From positions 25,772,189 to 25,836,188 of the forward strand of contig NC_087064.1 in NCBI RefSeq assembly GCF_963678635.1: a DNA stretch of 64,000 nucleotides. The letters run 5' to 3'. A program made the position numbers and the translations under genes. The notes beneath the pieces were generated by a model. It saw only the letters and a program-made list of their open reading frames with translations. It was not told the origin of the DNA and ran no database searches. Numbering within the stretch: position 1 is the stretch's first letter; every line of letters begins with the position of its first letter. Shown here piece by piece: positions 22,248 through 33,639 of the stretch. Origin of the DNA: Symsagittifera roscoffensis. Lineage: Eukaryota > Xenacoelomorpha > Acoela > Convolutidae.

Positions 22248-22965
22248 ATGGCAAATATGAACACGATTACGCTGACATGCCGATCAGATGCCAGGCGAAT
22301 GATGAAAGGAAATGGCCCCACGGTGTCAGGATTGTATCGGATATCGGGCTTGGACTGGCTACTGGCGGAGCGAGAGCAGCTCAGCTTTGCTACCACGCTG
22401 AGATTCGTGGACCTCTTTGGATTGCCTCAAGACAGTACCATGGGACCCCTGAATACGCGATCCCGGACGGACTTCCGTCGGTGGGACAGAGATGATACCA
22501 CCTCTCCGAAAAGGCAAGATCGTGGCAGAGAACAAACCCAACAACAAACACCACTAGATGTATTGAAATTATCTAAGCCAACGTGTCAAACCGCCTGGTT
22601 AAGAGACTATTACCTGGCAATTTCGATGGAAGAGGACGACATGAAGTACAAAGGTCTGGATACACCAAAGGGTGATAGCATGTTTAGTGCCTATGACCCT
22701 GTTGACATCAAGAATGCAAAGTATCTGATACTGGCCAATTCGGACTAAATTTACACGCCCCGCTCATTGTTTTGGCCAGACGTGATCTTCTTTCTGACTG
22801 CTCCTAAGCTGGATTGGGGACAATCAGTAGGCATGGGAACAAGTGATAGTAATAATCACTAGCAAAGACGTTGGAAATGCTGCTGAACGAAGATTGGCTG
22901 CGCCGGGACTAACCCTCCGCGTGCTTCGGGTGCTAAGCCTGGGAATCATAGTCACTATCCTTAAC
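22248..22965 (+). pseudogene. ORFx-short of T2
   Basis: ATG at 22,248 opens 165 codons to TAA 22,746-22,748, the same stop position as in T1. After it the frame continues with SLFWPDVIFFLTAPKLDWG but is soon broken by a deletion of about 30 bases that T1 does not have. T2 retains the middle segment missing from T1 (FVDLFGLPQDSTMGPLN, then an Arg/Asp/Gln-rich linker), and this segment gives the clearest alignment with ORFx-long. Both copies contain the TAA, so it arose before they separated. Function is unknown. Confidence 0.6.
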
Positions 22966-24430
22966 GAGTCTTTTTTCTCCATATATTGCAATAATTGAGG
23001 TTAAAAGAAAAAATTCGACGACAGTACACAAGTTCCAAAAAATAAATAAAACTTACGCGTGCCTATGTACTCAATTCTTTCAAGATAAGAAAGTCATTCT
23101 AGTCTCTCAGAGTTTCTATGAACGACTCAACCAAGGTTAAGCAATGGGTCTGCCCATTTTTGGTTTATCATTAACTTAATCAAACATTTAAGTTTATAAT
23201 AGTAACGATTATAGTTGATAATAGTAAGTTTATGATACAATAACCAAATCAAAAACACAATTAACAATAAAATAACAACACACCTTATAGGTGACATTGA
23301 TCTCTCCTATCAATATGTTTACCGCTGTAATTGTATCGTATCACTGCCTCGTTTAGAGATAAACAATTCTTTGCAAATAGCAGTGTTGGCTTCAATGAGG
23401 ACAAAATAAAACCTAATCCTAAAGAAAAAGACTCTCCGCAAAGGAAAAACCCAAAAGAACAAAGTCCAGGACGCTGTCGTCTCAAGTGAACGAGTCTTTG
23501 CTGCACTCACCGAGAGACTCTTCTATGTGTCCTGCGGTTGCCCGAGCTGTCCTAATAAGTAGCTCAAGGCAACCTCTGATCTAAAAAATATACAATTTAT
23601 GCGAAAGCTCTACAACACTCGGACCGTTCCAAGTGCACGAGAGTAGTGAACAAAAATTGTTTCTCAAGTTGATGAGTCTAGCCTAATACACTCACCGAGG
23701 TCTTATTGTTTGTGTTCCCAGATTGCCCGAGACTTCCTACTAAGTAGCTCAATGCTACCACACAACCAAAATAATAATAGAAAAACATTGTTGGGGTACT
23801 TCTGAAGAACCCGATCTAGAAACAAAAGTTGATCGGAAATCTCCGTGTCAACTGGTCTATTCACTCCTAATACACACACTCCGTGGGTAACTGACCTTCT
23901 ATTTCAATTTTTAACCGAGTGCTTAAAATATCTAAAATGCCTCAGAGTTCTCCTTTGATTTTCACTGAGGAGGGTTGTTAAGAGACTTGAGTTGCCTTGG
24001 AGTAATTCGGAGGGTTCGGCAAAATTCACAAAGTAGGGTTGTTAAGGGGCTTAGTACACTCCGGAGAGTTACATCGGAGTGTTCCCTGAGATTTCAAATT
24101 TTCATTTTCTTGCCTCATAGGAGCCTCCTGCAAGTAAAAAAGTAAATCAAAATAGGCTAAATTTTTCTGTGAGTTTATTTGAGATATTTCGGAGGGTTCC
24201 TCAAAAAATTTTTACCAAGAAGGGTTATTAAGGGGCTTAACAGACTCCGGAGGTTTCGCCAAAAACCGCAAAACCAATTGTTTTTGCCGCGGTAAAGCCT
24301 TCAATTGAGATCTAACTTACTTAAAACAAGGTTAGTTGAACCGGTCAACCTACCTTGTAGGATAAAAACGAAGTTTCATTAAAATTTCTGTCGCTCGAAG
24401 TGTTCCCTAATTTTTGGATCCTCCAAACTG
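22966..24430. repeat. AT-rich tail of T2 with degenerate short repeats
   Basis: No gene is seen. The tail is co-linear with 17,936-19,360. CGGAGGGTT and CTCCGGAG motifs recur between 23,960 and 24,260. The segment from 24,251 onward is also the start of the large duplication (see 30,651). Confidence 0.6.
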
Positions 24431-25046
24431 TTAAACTCTGAAAAACAAATTCTTTCCCAATACTAATAACCTGAAAACTGTTGTGGATTAATGAAAATGA
24501 TCAAAAACTTCGAATTAGGGTACCAAAACTATTCCGTTCGGTTTGTTAGTCTTTGAGAAATCAGCAAAAACGCGTTTACTAAATTGGTCTTTTTTCACTA
24601 CCTATAAAGTTTCTCAGCGTTGTAGCCCTGTGCAATACTGGATTAAGGCAAAAAACTAGACCAAAATTGGTTTAGTAACAAAAATTTTAAGAAAAAACAA
24701 TCTCTTCGCCTTACTTCTAAAAACTCAAAATTTCAATCCTCAAAACATATTGTCAAAATTCAGAGAATTACGGAAAATTTTAACCGAAAAAAAAAAATTT
24801 TCGCCAATTTATGCTCAGTCTTTTCCCGCGCAGTTTTTTTTCAGGGGTTGAACTACGCAGTAGCTCACTGCGCAAAAACTTTAGATCATTCGAAAAAACT
24901 CTAATATCCAAAAACGTGGGGCTGACAAATTGGTCAAAAGTCCGTAAGTTTCGAGAAAATGGGGGTGTTTTTGGGTCTAAATGGGAGAATGTATTCTATA
25001 TTATGGGTTGTAATCTATTAGTAGTTGTTAGTCGATATTACTATAC
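24430..25046. repeat. Right terminal inverted repeat of T2
   Basis: Reverse complement of the left terminal block. Compared with the homologous flank at 30,850-31,541, about 150 bases including the tRNA-like block have been deleted here. The repeat ends at GTTGTTAGTCGATATTA, four bases before the LTR of the retrotransposon. Confidence 0.78.
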
Positions 25047-25050
25047 GCTC

Positions 25051-25427
25051 TGGAACCAGATCTAAACTAGTATTTATCATTGGTTATTTTTATGATATTT
25101 TATCTCTAAAAATATTAAATACTAACCTATCATACTCCATCAAACTAACAACCTATTTATTTGTAAAGTGTTGAAACTTCTTGTAGTTTAACACCAGAAA
25201 AATTTGAATTTAACTTAGAATACAGTTGTTCTCATTCTGGAACTAACTCGTGTAAACCGTTGTACACCTGATCTATTGAGACTAGGAGATATAAGAGTAA
25301 GATTAAGATCGGTATTAGACTAAGAAGTTGCCCGAATCTATCCGGCCGAAAATATGATAGCGTGACGAGCAGACGGTGTACCCTATCTGAACTTACTCTA
25401 TGAGTACAGTACAAGATACATAACTCA
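25051..25427 (+). repeat. LTR, copy A (377 bp, TG...CA)
   Basis: Begins TGGAACCAGATC and ends ATAACTCA. Nearly identical LTRs lie at 31,546 and 48,356. Confidence 0.85.
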
Positions 25428-27063
25428 TCTGTTGCGACCAAAAGTCTCAAACAGACCTTAACTAACCTAGAATTAGACAAAAATTAGATTATAATTAGAC
25501 AAATACAACATTTCATAAAAATGTTATATGATAAAAACTTAATAGATATGTCTCTACGTTTCAGTAGATCACATCCAATAATCCAAACAATACGAGAACT
25601 ACCCGGTATTGGAAGAAGACGTCGAACAAGAAACGACATACGACTAGGAAGAAATCTAATAATCAATTTCATGATAGTACGAAAAAAACGAGATCAAACT
25701 GTTGTATTTAGAATACTTCCGGCAGTATTTTTAAATTTTCATTTACTGAAAAAATATTTGAAGAATAATCTTCAATAACTTTTCATGGCGCTAAATCTAT
25801 TAAACAATAACGACTGATAAAAATAACACTTTTCGTTTTCCTTACATCAGCTGTAATTGAATAATATCTTGACAATGTTTTTATTGAATATAAAAATACA
25901 AAAATTAGTTAGTATAATTAATAAATTGTTAAAATATATAAATCATCTCATTGTCCCAGCTTTATCACTAAAACATAACAGCAAAGTTCAAAAACTAACA
26001 ATCATCAAAACTAAGACTCTCTAATTTTAAACTATCGAGCTTTCATTTAAATTAATTTCATTTGAATAACAGATCATCAAGGCTTCCTTTGGATCTTTAA
26101 ATTAATTTTATTCTAAATTTTCAAATTTCTAAACACTTAAATCTCTGATTATCAAGGCCTATCCTTGGATCAAATAGAGCACTTCAAACCTCGATTCAAA
26201 GACCCAGAAATAACAGAAATGTTTCAACAAACTAACCATTATAATTAAGATAAACAGTGAAGAACTTCGGTTACTCATCCTTCACTTGATCCCCCTCCTC
26301 TTAGATGACCCAGGCTAAAACACTTAAGCTTAGTCAGTCATAAAATAGTATCCAAGGAACTACTCGCGTTCTAATTACACCTGAACCTTGTGGATCGATT
26401 TACTATTCTCCAACCCTTGATCACAAATCACAACCCCTAAGTAAGATTAGGTTGGTCAATCATTCCGAAGTACAAATCATTCTTCGGAATCAATATCTGC
26501 TTTTCTCTCCAACCCAAATATATGACCCAAGTTAAGCTAACCACAAAAAATTGTAAGAACTAACAGTTTAAGGCATAAAAATCACTAATCCAGATTTGGC
26601 ATCCATCATCCTAAACCTTATTTCAAGAGACAACTTATAAAAAAAACAATCATAATACACAATTGTTTAATTAACGACGACAAGTTCAAATTCGACCTCG
26701 TAGTCACACCACACAGACAATCAGTAGGATATATAAGAACAAAAAGACAGACACTAAGAAAAAAACAATTAACAAACAAAAACAAATTATTAGGAAAAGA
26801 TTTTCAAAACGAAGAAACGCAGTCTCAGAATCAGAAACAACCGCAATACAATAACTTCACAATTTAAAAGACTCAATAAACAAAAATCACCAAATTGACG
26901 ACCAACTATATTTCACTGATTCAGAAACCACGTCACAAGCATCAATAAAAAGTAAACGTAAAATCAAAAAATTGTTACACAAACAAACCAATACGTTTGT
27001 ATAATTGGAATCAACGAATAAGACACATTGAAAATTACACACTAACAGTAATACAACAGAAAA
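25428..27063 (+). other. 5' leader of LTR element, copy A
   Basis: Sequence between the LTR and the gag start. The primer-binding site position directly follows the LTR (TGTTGCGACCAAAAG here, TGGTGCGACCAAAAG in copy B). A short open frame, 25,521-25,778, encodes a basic 85-residue peptide (GIGRRRRTRND). Its counterpart in copy B is frameshifted, so evidence for it being a real gene is weak. The rest shows paired stretches around AAGGCTT and AAGGCCTAT and no coding. Confidence 0.55.
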
Positions 27064-29640
27064 ATGATTCGAAATGAAGATAACCCAGAAAAATTTGTAC
27101 TTCCATTTTTAATATCCCAATTAACTGAACCTCGAGGACAGATAGAATTTTGTAAAATCTAATTGCAAACTTATTCGAAAAAGGAAAAAATCCATGCACA
27201 AAAGAATTTCCCGATGTAAAAATTTTTAGACAACTTCTTGACCATTATCTCAAAGGTACATGTAGTCTCAGATCACAATATGGAATCTACACAATAGAGA
27301 TTAGATCACCAAATGCATTTCATGACAGAAATCTCATCCAAGCTGATGATGTAGATATTGAATTTTCCAAATTAGATATTGAATAAGCATCAAAAGCATA
27401 CAACATCAAAACTCACAAAGAGCAAACTTGATATTTACAAATGATGTATTCTCACTTATCTATAGCTATTTATCTATATTAGAACTAAATGAACCTCAAA
27501 GCGATTCACCTACTCAAACATCTCGACATACAATTGTAAAACAGGAAATACACATATTTTCAAAATTTTTAAACGCGATCCGAGAAAATCTATCAAGAAA
27601 TGAAATAACACAACATGTTGAACACGATTTGCAAAAATCTTAGCATGGTTTATAATCAATTATTTTAGTCACAACCTTGATCTTATTGAACAAGCAAGAA
27701 AAAATTTTTGAACACAAAATACGGATGATGAAACTGTGTTAGCAGAACAATCAAATTATGTTTGGGACCCTAAATGGTCTCATGAATCATTTATTAACAT
27801 CCCAACAGATATAACAAGTCAAGCAATTAACACAATCTCTATTCACAAAGATTATGTTAGACTATATCTACTTACAGTTGACGCAACACCTTTAAATTAT
27901 AATTCATTTTTCCCTGAAAGAACAGGAAATAAAAGTTTAAATTCTACATTTAAAAATCATGATAACTTGAACGGAAAAAGAAATTTTACACAACAAGATA
28001 TACAAACCCCATCACATTTTGTAAACAAAAAAAGTTGTTGAAACAATAACAACAACAGAAGCACAACGAAGCATTTCACCTAATCAACCAAATTTTACAA
28101 CTCCAAAATTAAAAAATCCAACGTTACAACAAACAATCATACAATCAACACTAAAACCATCTGTTGCACAAAAATATTCACACATAGATTACCAAACGTT
28201 TCGACCAGTAACAAAACCATCTTACAAACAACAAACATCGCATAGAAATAATTTTGCAGAACATAATTACAATTATGTAAATGGACCAAAAACAACAAAA
28301 CCTAAAACAAATACTCAAATATTTGCCCAAAGTCAAAATATGCCACAACCGAATTCAAACACAGTAAATTTTCATGATCAACTACGATCCTCACAAGAAC
28401 AAAACGGAAACTACCCATTTTTTCAACAAAATAAAAATCATACAAATAAATATAATACTAAAAATCAACCTCATTATTATGCACAAAATAATTTTCTATC
28501 AGATGAAGAAAAATACTATAAACAAAATAATCAACGATTTTACTCCAATCAAAGACCTCGTTCTTACAGTATTGAGCAACCAGATATTTTTGAACCATAC
28601 GACAATGAACAAATATGACAACCTAGAATTAACCAACATCATACAACAAACACTTTCAACAACAAAATTCAGCCAACACACAATCATACTAACCAATTCA
28701 AACGCAAAACGAAATCCCATTGCCATATTATTTACAACAACACGAAATAACAAAAAGCCAACTAACAAGTTTTTCTCAAATGCCACATGTCGCAGAATCA
28801 CTACAAATCACTATGAATCCATACCTAATGGGTGGATCATCAAATAAACCACTAAAGGTACTCTCATGCACAGATGCTGAATACTCTGTAGAAGATTATC
28901 TAAACGCAGTAACAGCAAACCTAATTTTAAATTTAGGACTTGAACAAGTAAATACGCCGCTTCATCAAAATTGGATACATAGACGCACACCTTTAATCCA
29001 AACTACACTTGATGGGGCAGCCCAAAAACGGTTTTGAGTTTTACCTAAAGAAATAAAATCACATTGGAACGGATTCACACAAGAGTTCTCAAAATTGTTT
29101 GATTCAGAAAGGAACAAACAACATCAAAGAGTTTTATGCAACGAAATTCGTAGACTACCAAATGAAACAATAAAACAAATTGCAGTAAGAATTGAAACAC
29201 TAGTCCAAAAAGCATACTCACTCAATACTCATGATTATAAAAATACAAAGATGACAGAAATCCTAATGATGACTCTAACCCCTCAATTACGAAAAAAAGC
29301 AATGAAAAAGAGAGCATCACATCCTTCCTCAATCCGAGAACCAGATTTTGACTTTCGGACACTAGTAGATAAACTAGGACAGGCAGAAATCTCTATGAAA
29401 CTAGAAGAAACAGAAAACTTAAAGCTTCAATAGGAAAACAACGTCCAAAAAACTACTTCAAAGATAAACAACAACAACGACTCTGATACAGAATTATCCA
29501 AAAAAATTACTGAAACTTTGAACATCTACGAGAAAAACCCAAATTTTAAAGGCAAACCATCTTTTAAAAAATGGTGTAATTATTGTCGCCGATACGAACA
29601 CAGCAATGCTGAATGCAGACAAAAACAATAAGATAACCAA
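27064..29640 (+). pseudogene. gag of LTR element, copy A
   Basis: The frame starts at ATG 27,064 (MIRNEDNPE) and is interrupted many times. A capsid-like region at 28,790-29,433 shows the pattern W-x-x-F followed by R-x-L-x-N-E-I-R-R-L-P-N-E-T-I, typical of gypsy-type Gag. A zinc knuckle of the exact form C-x2-C-x4-H-x4-C is at 29,575-29,616 (CNYCRRYEHSNAEC). Gag packages the element RNA into cytoplasmic particles. This copy contains stops at, for example, 29,036 and 29,431, so it cannot make a full protein. It lacks pol, because the duplication ended before protease. Confidence 0.78.
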
Positions 29641-29699
29641 AATAAACCACAAAAATATAGAGAACCTAACAAATCATTTCATCAATACATGAAAAAATT

Positions 29700-30366
29700 T
29701 ACCCAACAAAAACATTCATAGTAATAATAGTTCAAGCAAACCACTACCAAATAACTCAAATTACTCTAGACAGCAATCACTCTGTAATACAAATCATAGA
29801 GGACGATCACCATACCAAAGAAATTCACGAAATTTCTCACAAAACAGGTATAGTCGATCACATAGTCGAAATAGTCAATATCGAAATAACTATTCAAGAT
29901 CAAATTTAAACCAACCTGAATTTTCATATAATACCAGTTCTCATTCAAATTCCAGGAATAGAAGTTATTCAAACAATTGATCTAGAAACTCTTCATACAA
30001 TCGATATAGAAATTATTCTAACGATAGGAATAGAAACTATTCAAACAATCGAAATCCTAGATACCAAAATAATCGATCACGCGATTATTCTAACAACAGA
30101 TCAAAATATAATAGCTATCAAAATAGATCACGCGACAATTCACAAAACAGAAACTCAAGTTATAACAATAGACAAAGGAACTACTCTCAATCACCACATA
30201 GGAATATCACACGTTATCAAAATTCACCACAAAAATATAGGAGTAGTACACCTAAACATCAAAGACAAATAAATCAAGTACTATCAACCGAAGAAACTCA
30301 ACCAGACCTCCCTGGTATTGAAAACAACGAAAGCACAGAATTGCGAATAAATCACCTAAATTAAGA
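29700..30366 (+). pseudogene. Arg/Ser/Asn/Tyr-rich C-terminal part of Gag, copy A
   Basis: After the zinc knuckle, about 210 codons consist almost wholly of Ser, Arg, Asn, Tyr and Gln in repeats such as SRNSQYRNNYSRS and NRSRDYSNNRS. A final stretch reads TEETQPDLPGIENNES. One TGA (29,980) interrupts it. The composition resembles RS domains and prion-like RNA-binding tails. It is probably disordered and RNA-binding. The same region in copy B is at 36,250-36,900. Confidence 0.7.
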
Positions 30367-31068
30367 ATCCACAGACAGCGAAAGTGACACAGAAAACACA
30401 ATTTCGATTAAAATGATAAACGTTGAAAATGACTATGAACCTACTATATATGAATAACCGATATATTCTCACATATATCAAAACCATGACCAATTTCTTT
30501 TTAACTATTATACAAGACCATTATCAAATAGCACAACAAAAAAAAAACAGAAAAAAAAGTAGAAGAGATAAAAGAAGAAAAACCCACAGAATGCTCAAGC
30601 ACAAATAACATTTATCAAAAGATACCTAAAGAACCACAGGTACAAAAGGAAGGTTTCGCCCAAAACCGCAAAACCAATTGTTTTTGCCGCGGTAAAGCCT
30701 TCAATTGAGATCTAACTTACTTAAAACAACCTTTTAGAATAAAAACGAAGTTTCATTAAAATTTCTGTCGCTCGAAGGGTTCCCTAAATTTTGAATTCTC
30801 CAAACTGTTAAACTCTAAAAAAAAAATTTGTTCCCAATACTAATAACCTGAAAACTGTTGTGGATTAATGAAAATGATCAAAAACTTCGAATTATGGTAC
30901 CAAAACTATTCCGTTCGGTTGGTTAGTCTTTGAGAAATCAGCAAAAACGCGTTTACTAAATTGGTCTTTTTTCACTACCTATAAAGTTTCTCACCGTTGT
31001 AGCCCTGGGCAATACTGGATTAAGGCAAAAAACTAGACCAAAATTGGTTTAGTAACAAAAAGTTTAAG

Positions 31069-31144
31069 AAAAAACAATCTGATTTGGACCCTCCGATTCC
31101 CTCATTTTTCGACCTTTAAGTCTCTATCTTTATCCGCTGAGCTA
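31069..31144 (-). promoter_or_regulatory. tRNA-like pol III block, copy 4 (inverted)
   Basis: Read on the minus strand: A box TAGCTCAGCGG (31,144-31,134), B box GGTCCAAATC (31,090-31,081), then T6 (31,074-31,069). Here CCCTCCGA and TCGGAGGG form a perfect 8-base pair of arms (31,153-31,146 with 31,096-31,089), like an acceptor stem. This is the most tRNA-like of the four copies. Confidence 0.52.
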
Positions 31145-31545
31145 CTCGGAGGGTGACATAAGATTACTTAAGAACTGTTCTAGTAACGGAGCTCGTTATG
31201 CTAGCAAGATCCTAGCGCAAAAATTTTCATCGCCTTACTTTTAAAAACTCAAAATTTCAATCCTCAAAACATATTGTCAAAATTCAGAGATTTACGGAAA
31301 ATTTTAACCGAAAAAAATTGTTTTCCCGCGCAGTTTTTTTTTCAGGGGTTGAACTACGCAGTAAGTAGCTCACTGCGCAGAAACTTTAGATCATTCGGAA
31401 AAACTTGAATCTCCAAAAACGTGGGGCTAACAGTTTGGTCAAAAGTCGGGAAAATGGGGGTGTTTTTGGGTCTAAATGGGAGAATGTGTTCTGTATTACG
31501 GGTTGTAACCTATTAGTAGTTGTTAGTCGATATTACTATACGTTC

Positions 31546-31924
31546 TGGAACCAGATCTAAACTAGTATTTATCATCGGTTATTTTTATGATGTTTTATCT
31601 CTAAGAAATATTAAATACTAACCAATCATACTCCATCAAACTAACAACCTATTTATTTGTAAAGTGTTGAAACTTCTTATAGATTCAACACCAGAACAAT
31701 TTAAATTTAACTTATAATACAATTGTTCTCATTCTGGAACAAACTCGCGTGAACCGTTGTACACTAGATCTATTGAGACTAGGAGATATAAGAGTAAGAT
31801 TAAGATCGGTACTAGACTAAGAAGTTGCACAAATCTATCCGGCCGAAAATAAGATAGCGTGACGAGCAGACGGTGTACCCTATCTGAACTTACTCTATGA
31901 GTGCAGTACAAGATAAATGACTCA
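31546..31924 (+). repeat. LTR, copy B (379 bp), 5' LTR of the long element
   Basis: TGGAACCAGATC to AATGACTCA. Contains TATAAGAG (31,787-31,794), a possible TATA box. It pairs with the LTR at 48,356-48,733. Confidence 0.85.
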
Positions 31925-31926
31925 TC

Positions 31927-31944
31927 TGGTGCGACCAAAAGTCT
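31927..31944 (+). promoter_or_regulatory. Putative primer-binding site
   Basis: TGGTGCGACCAAAAGTCT lies two bases after the 5' LTR and starts with TGG, as expected for a site complementary to a tRNA 3' CCA end. The primer tRNA was not identified. Confidence 0.45.
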
Positions 31945-33639
31945 CGAACAGACCTTAATTAACCTAGAATTAGACAAAAATTAGATTAGAATTAGACAAA
32001 TACAACATTTCATAAAAATGTTATATGATAAAAACTTAATAGATATGTCTCTACGTTTCAATAGATGAATAATCCGAACAATACGAGAACTACCCGGTAT
32101 TGGAAATAGACGTCGAACAACAAACGACATACGACTAGGAAGAAATCTAATAATCGATTTCATGATAGTACGAAAAAAAACGAGATCAAATTTTTGTATT
32201 TAGAATACTTCCGGCGGTAAATTTAATTTTTCATTTACTGAAATAATTTTTGAAGAATAATCTTCAATAATTTTTCATGGCGCTAAACTTATTAATTGTA
32301 CAATAACGACTGATAAAAATAACACTTTTCGTTTTCCTTAAATCAGCTGTAATTGAATAACATCTTGCAAAAAACTTTTATTGAATATAAAAATACAAAA
32401 ATTAGTTAGTATAAATAATAATTTGTTGTTAAAACATATAAATCATCTCATCGTCCCAGCTTTATCACTAAAACATAACAGCAAAGTTCAAAAACTAACA
32501 ATCATCAAAACTAAAACTCTCTAATTTTAAACTATCGAGGCTTATCCTTGCTTTCACTTAAATTAATTTCATTTGAATAACAGATCATCAAGGCTTTCTT
32601 TGGATCTTTAAATTAACTTTATTCTAAATTTTCAAATTTCTGATCATCAAGGCCTATTCTTGGATCAAATAGAACAATTTTGTTCTCCCCCTTCCAAATT
32701 AATCAGTGTCTAACGACCTCAAACGTCAATTCACTACCCAACCCTTATCAAAGACCCAGAATTACAGAAATTTTTCAACAAACTAACCATTATAATTAAG
32801 ATAAACAGTGAAGAACTTCGGTTACTCATCCTTCACTTGATCCCCCTCCTCTTAGATGACCCAGGTTAAAACACTTAAACTTAGTCAGTCATTAAATAGT
32901 ATCTAACGAACTACTCGCGTTCTAATTATACATGAACCTTGTGGATCAATTTACTATTCTTCAACCCTTGATCACAAATCACAACCCCTAAGAAAGATTA
33001 GGTTGGTCAATCTCTGCTTAGAATTAGTCAAGAGAAAGTATAAATCAGTCTTCGGAATCAATATATGCTTTTCTCTCCTACCCAAATATATGACCCAAAA
33101 AGGCTAATCACAAAAAAAATCGTAAGAACTAACAGTTTAAGGCATAAAAATCACTAATCCAGATTTGGCATCCATCAACCTAAACCTTATGTCAAGAGAC
33201 AACTTATAAAAACAAACAAACAATCATAATACACAATTGTTTAATTAACGACAACAAATTCAAATTCGACCTCGTAGTCACACCACACAGACAATCAGTA
33301 GGATATATAAGAACAAAAAGACAGACACTAAGAAAAAAAAAACAATTAACAAACAAAAACAAATTATTAGGAAACGATTTTCAAAACGAAGAAACGCAGT
33401 CTCAAAATCAGAAACAACCGCAATACAAGAACTTCACAATTTAAAAGACTCAATAAACAAAAATCACCAAATTGACGACCAACTATATTTCACTGATTCA
33501 GAAACCACATCACAAGTATCAGTAAAACATAACGTCAAATAAAAAAATTATTACACAAACAAACCAATACGTTTGTATAATTTGAATCAACCAATATGAC
33601 ACATTGAAAATTACACACTAACAGTAATACAACACAAAA
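31945..33639 (+). other. 5' leader of LTR element, copy B
   Basis: Co-linear with the copy A leader. No gene is supported. It ends at the gag ATG (33,640). Confidence 0.6.

Larger units (their letters stand above)
19507..25046. mobile_element. T2: Polinton/Maverick-like element with long inverted terminal repeats
   Basis: T2 starts directly after GTGGTGGGGTCACAAT, a host-repeat sequence that is uninterrupted at 14,500-14,515, so the left boundary is well placed. Its left end (TCGATTAACAACTAGTAAC) and its right end, read in reverse complement (TCGACTAACAACTACTAAT), form an inverted terminal repeat of at least 300 bases and probably 600. Inside are a protease, a capsid-like pseudogene and ORFx-short, in the same order and orientation as T1. 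Long terminal inverted repeats plus capsid and adenain-like protease are hallmarks of Polintons. The missing polymerase and integrase mean this is a defective derivative. An LTR retrotransposon begins only a few bases beyond its right end. Confidence 0.65.
24251..30650. repeat. Large tandem duplication, copy A (T2 right end + LTR + leader + gag)
   Basis: Copy A runs from AGGTTTCGCC (24,251) to ACAAAAGGA (30,650) and is followed at once by copy B starting with the same AGGTTTCGCC at 30,651. It ends within the coding sequence just after the gag C-terminal region. The junction inside an element, with transposon flank on both sides, indicates tandem duplication of genomic DNA and not a second insertion. 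Confidence 0.88.

Noticed and set aside
25521-25778. Basic 85-residue leader protein of the LTR element
   Set aside because: The counterpart in the duplicate leader is frameshifted and lacks sign of coding constraint. Kept only as a note in the leader entry.
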